NCBI GenBank assembly: GCA_016875095.1
Contig: VGSG01000018.1
Coordinates: 1-52,399, forward strand
Direction: 5' to 3'
Source of the DNA: Deltaproteobacteria bacterium
GTDB taxonomy: Bacteria > Desulfobacterota > Desulfomonilia > Desulfomonilales > Desulfomonilaceae
DNA length: 52,399 nucleotides
The notes below the pieces were generated by a model. The model ran no database searches and was not told the origin of the DNA. It worked only from the letters and a program-made list of their open reading frames with translations. Each line of letters begins with the position of its first letter. Position 1 is the stretch's first letter. Made by a program: the position numbers and the translations under genes. Positions 42,486 through 50,287 of this stretch are shown one piece after another.

Positions 42486-43628
42486 ATGAACTTCGATTGG
42501 ATCCCGGAAGAGAAGGAACTTGCCGACAAGACAGCAGCGCTCTTCGACCCGGAGACCCGCTCGGAGTTAGAGGCGATGGAGCAGGCCGGCCTGGAGGAGA
42601 TCCGTGCGATCACGCTGCGGCGCCTGGGACGTCTCGCGGAGATCGGGTATCTCCATGTCGGAACGGGACCTGAGGCCGAGCGCGAGACAACGGCTCTCAT
42701 TGCGGCCCAGGAGCAGCTTGCTCGCCTTTCCGGGTCGCTCTTTCTTGCGGTGGAGACGACCGCGCGGCTTTTCGGGGGCCTGCTGGAAGGCTTTGGAGAC
42801 GGCCAGAACGTGACCGATATCCTGGAGCCGCTCCGGCGCGGTGAGCTGATCGCCGCGGTCGCGATCTCCGAAACCGAAGAGCGAGATGCGCCGGAGGGCC
42901 CGGTTACCTGGGCTCGCCGCGATGGCGACGGATATGTGCTCACAGGCAGAAAGAGCTTTGTCACCAACGGTCCGATAGCGGATTTTGTGGCTGTCCTGGC
43001 CGATTCTGGCGGCAAGTCGGTGGTCTGTCTCGTGGAGCGGACCAACGAAGGGGTGAGTGTTGGTCCGAGGCTTCGCACCCTTGGGTACAACGGGCTGGCT
43101 GTAGCGAGTATTGAATTCAAGGACGTCAAGGTACCGGCGAAACGGGCGCTGGGGCCTTTCGACAGCCGCCAACCGCTCGACTACCTCACGCTTATGCAGG
43201 ACCTGGTCCTCACTATGGCTTCCGTGGGTCTGATGCATCGGGCGGTGTGCGATGCGAAGGACTACGCCCAGTCTCACCTGAAAGGCGGCAAACCGATCTT
43301 TCGTTTCCAGGAAATTCGCTTCAAGCTTGCGGAAATGCTGACCCTCGCTCAGACCGCTCAGCTCCTCGCGTACCGCGCGGGCTGGCTCTACTCGCTTGGG
43401 GACAAGGAAGCGCTCGGGGTGATGCGCTGCGCCAAGGTATTCAGTTCCGAGGCCGCGGAGCAAGTGACAGGGCTGGCCATGCAGATTACGGCAGGTCAGG
43501 GATATCTATGGGACAGCCCCATTCAGCGAGCGTATCGTGAAGCCAAGTATGCGTCCATAGCGGGGACTACTTCAGAGGTGGCCCGTATGGCCATCGCGGA
43601 CGAGCTTCTCACACGGCGCCAGGTGTAA
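42486..43628 (+). CDS. divergent acyl-CoA dehydrogenase-like protein
   Basis: A 380-residue acyl-CoA dehydrogenase homologue immediately after the first one (11-bp gap). The flavin region is diverged but recognisable: AAVAISETEERDAPEGPVTW and YVLTGRKSFVTNGPIADFVA. The two known positions for the catalytic glutamate do not hold one: the helix-G position reads MQDLVLTM (V241 instead of Glu) and the C-terminal position reads SIAGTTSEVAR (A359). It may be a non-catalytic partner of the neighbouring dehydrogenase, as in heteromeric acyl-CoA dehydrogenases, or use a different base. Confidence 0.8.
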   Translation: MNFDWIPEEKELADKTAALFDPETRSELEAMEQAGLEEIRAITLRRLGRLAEIGYLHVGTGPEAERETTALIAAQEQLARLSGSLFLAVETTARLFGGLLEGFGDGQNVTDILEPLRRGELIAAVAISETEERDAPEGPVTWARRDGDGYVLTGRKSFVTNGPIADFVAVLADSGGKSVVCLVERTNEGVSVGPRLRTLGYNGLAVASIEFKDVKVPAKRALGPFDSRQPLDYLTLMQDLVLTMASVGLMHRAVCDAKDYAQSHLKGGKPIFRFQEIRFKLAEMLTLAQTAQLLAYRAGWLYSLGDKEALGVMRCAKVFSSEAAEQVTGLAMQITAGQGYLWDSPIQRAYREAKYASIAGTTSEVARMAIADELLTRRQV

Positions 43629-43632
43629 GGCC

Positions 43633-45249
43633 ATGGAAATCATCGATAGCCGCATCGACAAAACGAGCGACGAGTACAAGGCCAACTACGAGCAAATGGA
43701 ACAGAAAGTGGCCGAACTCAAGGCCGAGCTGAAACGAGCTCGTGAAGAGCGCTCTGACAAGGCCATCAAACGAAACGCGGAACTGGGTAAACTTACCGTG
43801 CAGGGACGACTGGACCGACTGCTCGATCGGAATTCCCCCTGGCTCGAGATCGCGCCTCTGGCCGCAAGAGGAATGTACGACGGGAAAGTCCACGGAGCGG
43901 GCAGCCGTATAGGCATAGGGCTGGTTCACGGTCGTGAAATCTTTGTCCATGCCAATGATCCTATGATCAAAGGCGGCACGGTCTACCCAATGGGGGTAAA
44001 GAAGGCGCTTCGCGGTCAAACCATCGTGATGGAAAATCATCTGCCCGCGATCTCCCTTGTGGACTCGGGCGGCGCGTTCTTGCCGTTGCAAGCGGAGATC
44101 TTTCCTGACGTGGATGATGGCGGCAGGACCTTCTATAACCAGGCCCTTATGTCAAAGATGAACATCCCTCAAATCTGCGCGGTGATGGGCCTGTGCACCG
44201 CGGGTGGGGCATACGTGCCGGCCATGTCGGACCACGTGGTTCACGTGAACCGTACGGGCGCCATCTTCCTGGGAGGACCTCCGCTGGTAAAGGCCGCGAC
44301 CGGCGAAGACGTGACCGCGGAAGAGCTGGGCGGCGCTATGGTCCACTGCCGCGAATCGGGAGTTTCCGACTATTTCGCGGAAGACGACGAGCACGCGATC
44401 GACATACTCCGCAACATCGTGGCCATGCTGCCGCCTAAAGAAAAGGCTCGCGTCCCCCGCCGCGCTCCGGAGGATCCCCTGTACGACCCGAAAGAGATCT
44501 ACGGGATTGTGCCGCAGTCGATTTCTAAGCCTTATGATGTGCGTGAAGTGATCGCGAGGATGGTGGACGGATCGGAGTTCCTTGAGTTCAAGGCGCTCTA
44601 CGGCCCTACCTTGGTATGCGGCTGGGGCTATATTCACGGTTACCAGGTTGGCATTCTGGGCAACAATGGCGTGCTCTTTTCCGAGAGCGCGCTGAAAGCT
44701 ACTCAGTTCATCTCTCTCTGTGATCGACAAGGTATTCCACTGATTTTCTTGCAAAATATCAGCGGGTATATGGTTGGCCGTGAATACGAGCGAGGCGGGA
44801 TCACAAAAGACGGCCACAAGATGGTCCATGTGGTCTCCACAGCGACGGTTCCGAAATTCACCGTAATCATTGGGGCCTCATTCGGCGCCGGAAACTACGG
44901 CATGTGCGGGAGGGCGTATTCTCCGCGCTTCCTCTGGATGTGGCCCAATTCACAGATAGGGGTCATGGGGGGCGAGCAAGCGGCTGATGTGCTCGTCACC
45001 GTCAAGAACGATCAACTGGCGCGTGAAGGCCAACCGCCGCTACCGCCCGAGATGGTGGAACAGATGAAGCAACCGATCATTCAGGCGGCTCTACAACAGG
45101 GTGACGCATGGTACAGCACCAGCCAGCTTTGGGACGATGGGATCCTTGATCCGGCAATGACTCGCGATGCGCTGGGTCTGGCTATTTCCGCATCGCTCAA
45201 TGCTCCGCTGGAAGACCGAAATCAAGGCCACGGGGTGTTTCGGATGTAG
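43633..45249 (+). CDS. acyl-CoA carboxylase, carboxyltransferase (beta) subunit
   Basis: A 538-residue carboxyltransferase of the methylcrotonyl-/geranyl-/propionyl-CoA carboxylase beta type. Visible are LVDSGGAFLPLQAEIFPDVD (near residue 141), AVMGLCTAGGAYVPAMSDHV (near 182), FLGGPPLVKAATGEDVTAEE, and IIGASFGAGNYGMCGRAYSP (near 413). The Q-A-E-x-F-P and A-G-N-Y-G-M-C-G phrases favour methylcrotonyl- or geranyl-CoA carboxylase over propionyl-CoA carboxylase. It transfers carboxyl from biotin to an acyl-CoA, with biotin carboxylase and carrier encoded downstream. The N-terminal 45 residues are a charged helix. Confidence 0.88.
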   Translation: MEIIDSRIDKTSDEYKANYEQMEQKVAELKAELKRAREERSDKAIKRNAELGKLTVQGRLDRLLDRNSPWLEIAPLAARGMYDGKVHGAGSRIGIGLVHGREIFVHANDPMIKGGTVYPMGVKKALRGQTIVMENHLPAISLVDSGGAFLPLQAEIFPDVDDGGRTFYNQALMSKMNIPQICAVMGLCTAGGAYVPAMSDHVVHVNRTGAIFLGGPPLVKAATGEDVTAEELGGAMVHCRESGVSDYFAEDDEHAIDILRNIVAMLPPKEKARVPRRAPEDPLYDPKEIYGIVPQSISKPYDVREVIARMVDGSEFLEFKALYGPTLVCGWGYIHGYQVGILGNNGVLFSESALKATQFISLCDRQGIPLIFLQNISGYMVGREYERGGITKDGHKMVHVVSTATVPKFTVIIGASFGAGNYGMCGRAYSPRFLWMWPNSQIGVMGGEQAADVLVTVKNDQLAREGQPPLPPEMVEQMKQPIIQAALQQGDAWYSTSQLWDDGILDPAMTRDALGLAISASLNAPLEDRNQGHGVFRM

Positions 45250-45283
45250 GGGTGGCAATGACCAAGAGCTTTGGGAAGAGTGG

Positions 45284-45321
45284 CCGGTGAGGGCCCTTCT
45301 TGCAAAAAGGGCCCTCACCGG
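45284..45321. repeat. hairpin repeat between carboxylase genes (family D)
   Basis: CCGGTGAGGGCCCTT is followed by an 8-base loop and its exact complement AAGGGCCCTCACCGG, a perfect 15-bp stem. It lies in the 216-bp gap between the carboxyltransferase and biotin carboxylase genes. A G/C-rich tail (ACCCCTCCCCCAAAAACTCC) follows; there is no U-run directly after the stem, so it is not a standard terminator. Confidence 0.75.
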
Positions 45322-45465
45322 ACCCCTCCCCCAAAAACTCCTGGACTTTGCAAGCCTTTTCAGCGGTTCCAGGTTTGGCGGTACTCGAGCGCTAATGCTC
45401 CACTCTCGGGGAGTGGGCATGCGCGCAAGCGAGAGCGCGGTTCTGAACATATGGGGAGTTCCTCG

Positions 45466-46965
45466 ATGTTTTCCAAGATACTGGTAGCAAACCGTGGCGA
45501 GATTGCGGTTCGAGTGATGCGCACCGCGCGAGAGATGGGCATTGCCACGGTCGCGGTTTGCTCCGATGCGGATCGGGACGCGCTCCACGCGCTGACCGCG
45601 GATGAGACGGTCTTCCTGGGCGATTCAGACCCTGCCTCCAGTTACCTGAACATCGATAAAATCATCGACGCGGCCCTCAAGACCGGTGCGCAAGCGATCC
45701 ACCCGGGTTACGGTTTTCTGGCGGAGAATCCTACTTTTGCAGACCGGGTTGTTGACGCGGGGCTCGTGTTCATAGGGCCGCCCGGGGATGTCATGGCCAA
45801 GTTGGGCGATAAAACCACCGCGCGGACCATCATGTCCGATAGCCATGTGCCCATTATTCCGGGGATGACCGCGTCGGAAGCGGATCCGGCAAAGCTCGCG
45901 TCCATCGCGAAAGAGATGGGATATCCGGTGCTCGTGAAGGCTGCCGCAGGGGGTGGCGGGAAAGGCATGAGGATCGTCTCCTCGCCCGACTCGTTGGCTG
46001 AAGCAGCCGCCACTTGTGGCAGAGAAGCGTTATCTGCGTTCGGCGACGGCTCGATCTATCTGGAGAAGTACCTGGAACGGCCTCGCCATGTGGAATTCCA
46101 GATCCTAGCGGATACGCGCGGAAACGTCGTGCATCTGTTCGAGCGGGAGTGCTCCATTCAGAGGCGTCATCAGAAGATCATCGAGGAGACACCTTCGCCC
46201 GCGCTCAACCCCGAGCTCCGAGCCGCTATGGGCGAGGCCGCGGTGGCTGCGGCTCGAGCCGCGGGTTACGTGAACGCGGGAACAGTGGAATTCCTCCTGG
46301 ACCAAACCGGCAGATTTTACTTCTTGGAGGTGAACACGCGGCTTCAGGTCGAGCATCCCGTCACAGAGCTGACCACCGGCATGGACCTGGTCCGACGCCA
46401 ATTGGAGATCGCGGCGGGACTTCCGCTGCCGTTCACACAAGAGCAGGCGCAGCCGAGGGGTCACGCGATCGAATGCAGAATCTACGCTGAGGATCCTGAA
46501 CTGGATTTCATGCCCGCTCCGGGAAGAATTCTCTTTGCGCGGGCGGCGGAAGGCCCCGGCGTCCGTTTCGATCACGGGATCTACTCCGGCTGCACAGTGC
46601 CGATGCACTACGATCCGATCTTAGGCAAACTGATCGTTTGGGCTGAGGACAGGCCCTCGGCGTGCGCCCGCATGATGCGAGCCCTCAAGGAGAGTGTAAT
46701 TCTGGGAGTCCGCACCCCGATTGAGTTCTTGCTGGATATCCTGGAATCCAAGGCTTTCAGGTCGGGCGATATTCATACTTGGTTCATAGACGAGCATTTC
46801 CCCGGTTGGAAGCCTGATCCGAGCGACGACGGCATCGCATCGCTTGGGTATGTGTTTTACGACATGGTGGGCCCCAGGCCGGAGCTTGTTGCGGCCGGCG
46901 GCGAAACGGACCCTGAAGGCTCGTCTCCGTGGCGCACGCTCGGGGCTTGGGACCTGGCCCGGTGA
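45466..46965 (+). CDS. acyl-CoA carboxylase, biotin carboxylase subunit
   Basis: A 499-residue ATP-grasp biotin carboxylase. It opens with FSKILVANRGEIAVRVMRTA, has the ATP-binding loop VKAAAGGGGKGMRIV near residue 156, and FLEVNTRLQVEHPVTELTTG near residue 285. The C-terminus runs on past the usual 450 residues to SSPWRTLGAWDLAR, which resembles the opening of the BT linker domain in fused alpha subunits of methylcrotonyl- and propionyl-CoA carboxylases. The carrier domain is encoded separately 190 bp downstream. The ATG at 45466 is preceded by GGGGAG. Confidence 0.9.
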   Translation: MFSKILVANRGEIAVRVMRTAREMGIATVAVCSDADRDALHALTADETVFLGDSDPASSYLNIDKIIDAALKTGAQAIHPGYGFLAENPTFADRVVDAGLVFIGPPGDVMAKLGDKTTARTIMSDSHVPIIPGMTASEADPAKLASIAKEMGYPVLVKAAAGGGGKGMRIVSSPDSLAEAAATCGREALSAFGDGSIYLEKYLERPRHVEFQILADTRGNVVHLFERECSIQRRHQKIIEETPSPALNPELRAAMGEAAVAAARAAGYVNAGTVEFLLDQTGRFYFLEVNTRLQVEHPVTELTTGMDLVRRQLEIAAGLPLPFTQEQAQPRGHAIECRIYAEDPELDFMPAPGRILFARAAEGPGVRFDHGIYSGCTVPMHYDPILGKLIVWAEDRPSACARMMRALKESVILGVRTPIEFLLDILESKAFRSGDIHTWFIDEHFPGWKPDPSDDGIASLGYVFYDMVGPRPELVAAGGETDPEGSSPWRTLGAWDLAR

Positions 46966-47021
46966 CACCGGCTCGTCGTTAAGGCGCGGGATACTTGGAG
47001 AGTAGTCGATGGACATCATTC

Positions 47022-47098
47022 AAATCCTCTCAACCCCCCTTTAGTAAAGAGGAGTCTGTCGGCTCCCCCTTTTCTGAAGAGGGACGCAGGGGGATTTT
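47022..47098. repeat. palindromic intergenic repeat, family A, copy 2
   Basis: AAATCCTCTCAACCCCCCTT at the left end and GACGCAGGGGGATTTT at the right end are inverted copies of each other. The core GGAGTCTGTCGGCTCCCCC matches that of the copy at 4505-4645 (GGAGTCCGCCGGCTCCC). It lies exactly between the biotin carboxylase and carrier-protein genes. Confidence 0.8.
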
Positions 47099-47155
47099 CC
47101 GACTCTTCCGGAACACGTGTTTTCCCAGTGCTGGGAGTTCGTGCGGAGGCCGTTC

Positions 47156-47677
47156 ATGCGCTACAGGGTAAGAATTAACGAACAGATCCATATCGTAGAA
47201 GCGGCTCCTGTCGACAGCAGCGGTCAATCAGTGGTGACAGTGGGGGAGAATGCGCGAAATGTGACAGTTCGAATAATCTCTCCCAATCAGCTCCACATGG
47301 TGATAGACGGCGCGCCTGTGAATCTCTTCGTTGCTCCGGACGTTGATGGCGCATGGGTATGGGTGAATGGCCGAGCCCGACTCGCGCAAGACGCGGATCA
47401 AGTGGCGCGTCGCTCGTCGCGCGGTCCGGGAATGGGACCCAGCGAGGTAACGCCTCCCACGCCGGCCTCGGTGGTGAAGGTTCTGGTAAGCGAGGGGGAC
47501 CGCATCGAGAAAGGACAGCCTGCTGTGGTGGTATCAGCCATGAAAATGGAGATCACGCTGAATGCGCCCTATTCGGGCGTTGTAAAAGCCGTGAACACTG
47601 TTGTGGGAGCCCAGGTTTCTCCAGGACAGATACTGGTGGAAATCGAACGTGACCAGGAGGACCTCAGCAATGAGTAA
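47156..47677 (+). CDS. biotin carboxyl carrier protein of acyl-CoA carboxylase
   Basis: A 173-residue protein. The C-terminal 75 residues form a biotinyl domain with SAMKMEITLNAP, in which K130 is the biotin attachment site. The N-terminal 90 residues (YRVRINEQIHIVEAAPVDSS onward) are beta-strand-rich and look like the BT domain that links carboxylase and carrier in fused alpha subunits. A GGAGG site at 47144-47148 supports the ATG. Its stop overlaps the enoyl-CoA hydratase start by 8 bp, so those two are translationally coupled. Confidence 0.87.
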   Translation: MRYRVRINEQIHIVEAAPVDSSGQSVVTVGENARNVTVRIISPNQLHMVIDGAPVNLFVAPDVDGAWVWVNGRARLAQDADQVARRSSRGPGMGPSEVTPPTPASVVKVLVSEGDRIEKGQPAVVVSAMKMEITLNAPYSGVVKAVNTVVGAQVSPGQILVEIERDQEDLSNE

Positions 47678-48443
47678 CCCCGATCTCCTGTACGAAATAA
47701 AGGGCCATACGGCCTGGATAACCCTGAATCGGGAGGCTCGTCGCAACGCGCTCAGCCTGGAGATGATTGATTTGTTCTACGAGCGCCTGGACAGGGCCGA
47801 GGGGGATGCAAACGTTCGAGTGATTTGTATTACAGGAGCCGGCGAAAAGGCATTTTGCTCGGGCGCGGATTTGGCGGCGTCTCTCGGTGGTGAGGAGACC
47901 CTCGCAGGGGCCCGAAAATATGCGGGCCTCCTCAAGAAGCTTGCGACTCTCGGCAAGCCGCTGGTCGCAAAAGTGAACGGACATTGCATGGCCGGCGGCA
48001 TGGGGTTGCTCCTCTCTTGCGACATGGCATATGCCCGTGATGAAGCGAAGTTCGGCACACCGGAAGTGAACGTGGGGCTCTTTCCCATGATGATCGCGGC
48101 GCTCATATTCCGCAACGCGAGCCGTAAGAAAGCTCTGGAGATGATTTATACCGCGCGAATGCTGACCGCGGCGGAAGCGGAAGAGATAGGGCTCATTACG
48201 CGAGCGCTCCCCAGAGAGGCATTCGATCGTGTTGTGGATCAGACCTTGGAGACCGTGGCTTCCAAGGCGCCTTTGGCAATTGGTTTGGGACGTCGCGCGA
48301 TGGCTCATGTGGATGCATTCAGCCTGCCCGAAGCGCTCGACTTCCTCTGCGAGCAACTGTCCGTGGTGGCAAAGACCGAGGACGCGATAGAGGGTTTGAC
48401 CGCGTTCTTGCAGAAACGAAAACCCGATTGGAAAGGCCGATAA
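47670..48443 (+). CDS. enoyl-CoA hydratase/isomerase family protein
   Basis: A 257-residue crotonase-fold protein. AFCSGADLAASLGG and HCMAGGMGLLLSCDMAYARD supply the oxyanion hole, and GTPEVNVGLFPMM and KALEMIYTARMLTAAEAEEI hold glutamates at both positions used by enoyl-CoA hydratase. In this operon it could hydrate the carboxylated enoyl-CoA made by the carboxylase (as methylglutaconyl-CoA hydratase does in leucine breakdown) or an ordinary enoyl-CoA. The start at 47670 has CAGGAGG nine bases upstream. Confidence 0.85.
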   Translation: MSNPDLLYEIKGHTAWITLNREARRNALSLEMIDLFYERLDRAEGDANVRVICITGAGEKAFCSGADLAASLGGEETLAGARKYAGLLKKLATLGKPLVAKVNGHCMAGGMGLLLSCDMAYARDEAKFGTPEVNVGLFPMMIAALIFRNASRKKALEMIYTARMLTAAEAEEIGLITRALPREAFDRVVDQTLETVASKAPLAIGLGRRAMAHVDAFSLPEALDFLCEQLSVVAKTEDAIEGLTAFLQKRKPDWKGR

Positions 48444-48470
48444 GTTCTGAGGAAGAGAGGGAGCGCACCT

Positions 48471-49358
48471 ATGGCGTCGTTGTGGATCAGAGATAATCAG
48501 GATTACGAGCGACCTTGCATGATAACCTGCGCGCTCTCCGGAGTGGTCGCAAACCGAGCGCAATGCGCCGCGATCCCGTACACCCCCGAAGAGTACGCGG
48601 CCGAAGCCAAACGAGCGTACGAGGCGGGCGCGGCTGTGGCGCACATTCATGCCAGGACGCGGGAGGGGCTCCCGAGCTACGAGGTGGAAGACTATCGCAA
48701 TATCTACGATGCGGTAACCGCGGCTTGTCCTATTATTATCAATTTCTCCACGGGCGCGATCAGCATCACTACCCAGCAGAAGATCGCGCATATACAGGCC
48801 ATAAAGCCCGCTATCGGCGCGCTGAACATGGGATCGATGAATTACGCGAAGTACAATCCGCAGAAAAGGAGCTTTGTCTTCGAGTTTGTCTTCCCTAATC
48901 CATTCTCCGAGATCGTTCAAATTGTGACCGCGATGAACGAGGTAAATACTAAGCCGGAACTTGAGTGCTTCGACCTGGGCCATGTGGGAAACTCGTATCC
49001 GCTTATCGACATGGGGCTTTTGAAACCGCCATATCAGTATAGCCTCATCGTAGGCGTGCTGGGTGGAATTCCGCCCACGGTCCCGAATCTCATCAGAATG
49101 GTAGAGATGCTGCCGCCTCAGAGCGACTGGGAAGTAATCGGAATCAGTCTTGACCAGTGGCGTCTCGTGGCCGCGGCTATTGGGCTGGGCGGCAATATCC
49201 GGGTGGGTCTGGAAGATAACTTCTACCTCAGCGCGAGCGTGATGGCCCAATCCAACGGCGATCTCGTCGAAAAGGCCGCGCGCATGGCGCGGGACCAAGG
49301 TCGAGAGGTCGCGACGGTTGAAGAATGTCGAAAGAGGCTCGGACTGGTGAACACCTGA
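48471..49358 (+). CDS. beta-keto acid cleavage enzyme (BKACE, DUF849)
   Basis: A 295-residue TIM-barrel protein of the DUF849/BKACE family. AVAHIHARTREG near residue 55 carries the two zinc-binding histidines, and VGLEDNFYLS near residue 244 the conserved glutamate. NFSTGAISITTQQK and ALNMGSMNY are further family segments. Known members condense a beta-keto acid with acetyl-CoA to yield acetoacetate and a new CoA ester; the founding member is the 3-keto-5-aminohexanoate cleavage enzyme of lysine fermentation. The substrate here is unknown, but the acyl-CoA operon suggests a beta-keto product of its carboxylase and hydratase steps. Confidence 0.88.
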   Translation: MASLWIRDNQDYERPCMITCALSGVVANRAQCAAIPYTPEEYAAEAKRAYEAGAAVAHIHARTREGLPSYEVEDYRNIYDAVTAACPIIINFSTGAISITTQQKIAHIQAIKPAIGALNMGSMNYAKYNPQKRSFVFEFVFPNPFSEIVQIVTAMNEVNTKPELECFDLGHVGNSYPLIDMGLLKPPYQYSLIVGVLGGIPPTVPNLIRMVEMLPPQSDWEVIGISLDQWRLVAAAIGLGGNIRVGLEDNFYLSASVMAQSNGDLVEKAARMARDQGREVATVEECRKRLGLVNT

Positions 49359-49377
49359 TTCCGACGAGGTGATCCAC

Positions 49378-50181
49378 ATGGATTTTGAGCTTGGTCTGCC
49401 CTACGATGAGATCGAAGTGGGCATGAAAGCCTCCTTCAGCAAGACGATTTCCGAGAGTGACGTTTACCTCTTTGCAGGGATCAGTGGCGATTTTAACCCG
49501 ATGCATGTGAACGAGGAATTCGCTAAACTGACTCCGTTCGGGACTCGAATCGCGCACGGGGCCCTCCCGCAGAGCCTCATTGCCCCGGTGCTGGGCACGA
49601 AGCTACCCGGTTTGGGAACCATAGCGCTGGAGATTACAACGCGCTTCAAAGCTCCCACGTTTTTCGGCGATACGATTACCGCTACCGCGGAGGTTATCGA
49701 GAAGATCGAGGGAAAACATCGGGTGCGCTTGAAGCTTCTCTGGACCAATCAGCGAGGAGAGACGGTGGGCACAGGAGAGGCCCTCGTCATTCCGCCGCCT
49801 AAGAAAGAGGAGCTCTTCGCGCCCAAGATCCAACCAAGAGAGGAGAAGAGCATGGCATTGACATCAGTGAAGGAAGTATTCGAAAAGATGCCGCAAGTCT
49901 TTGATTCGTCCAAGGCCGCAGGCGTGGACGCGGTATTTCAGTTCCACATTACCGGTGGCGAGGCGGGCGATTGGTATGTGACCGTCAAGAATCAGGCCTG
50001 CGAGGTCGCCCAAGGCGTTCACGCCGGCCCCACCGTCAGCCTTACTATGGCTGACTCTGATTGGCTCGCCATGTGCAACGGCCAGCTCGACGGCATGACA
50101 GCGTTCATGAGCGGCAAGCTGAAGGCCACCGGCAATATCATGGCGGCCCAGCAGATTTCCAGGTTGTTTCCGCTCCAGTAG
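49378..50181 (+). CDS. MaoC-type hydratase fused to SCP2 sterol-carrier domain
   Basis: A 267-residue two-domain protein. Residues 1-140 are a MaoC-like hot-dog domain with the (R)-specific hydratase motif LFAGISGDFNPMHVNEEFAK, whose Asp and His are the catalytic pair, and FGTRIAHGAL. Residues 160-267 are an SCP2 domain (KEVFEKMPQVFDSSKAAGVD, VSLTMADSDWLAMCNGQLDG), ending FMSGKLKATGNIMAAQQISR. A linker of about 20 charged residues joins them. It would hydrate a trans-2-enoyl-CoA while binding a hydrophobic acyl chain. This domain pair recalls the C-terminal half of eukaryotic peroxisomal multifunctional enzyme 2. Confidence 0.87.
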   Translation: MDFELGLPYDEIEVGMKASFSKTISESDVYLFAGISGDFNPMHVNEEFAKLTPFGTRIAHGALPQSLIAPVLGTKLPGLGTIALEITTRFKAPTFFGDTITATAEVIEKIEGKHRVRLKLLWTNQRGETVGTGEALVIPPPKKEELFAPKIQPREEKSMALTSVKEVFEKMPQVFDSSKAAGVDAVFQFHITGGEAGDWYVTVKNQACEVAQGVHAGPTVSLTMADSDWLAMCNGQLDGMTAFMSGKLKATGNIMAAQQISRLFPLQ

Positions 50182-50207
50182 ATCCGGGGCCGTTCTCTGC
50201 CCGTATA

Positions 50208-50231
50208 GGGAGGCCGCCGTGGCGGCCTCCC
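50208..50231. repeat. 24-bp perfect palindrome (family E)
   Basis: GGGAGGCCGCC-GT-GGCGGCCTCCC gives an 11-bp stem in the gap between the MaoC-SCP2 and third acyl-CoA dehydrogenase genes. No U-run follows, so an mRNA-stability or partial-stop role is more likely than full termination. Confidence 0.6.
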
Positions 50232-50287
50232 GGACACAGGCTCTTCCTAAAGGGCAACGGTTGATTTGCGTCCGGAGGTAACCGCGA

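Noticed and set aside
47664-49379. 571-codon minus-strand open frame
   Set aside because: It lies opposite well-supported enoyl-CoA hydratase and BKACE genes and its translation is Arg/His-rich with no family features.
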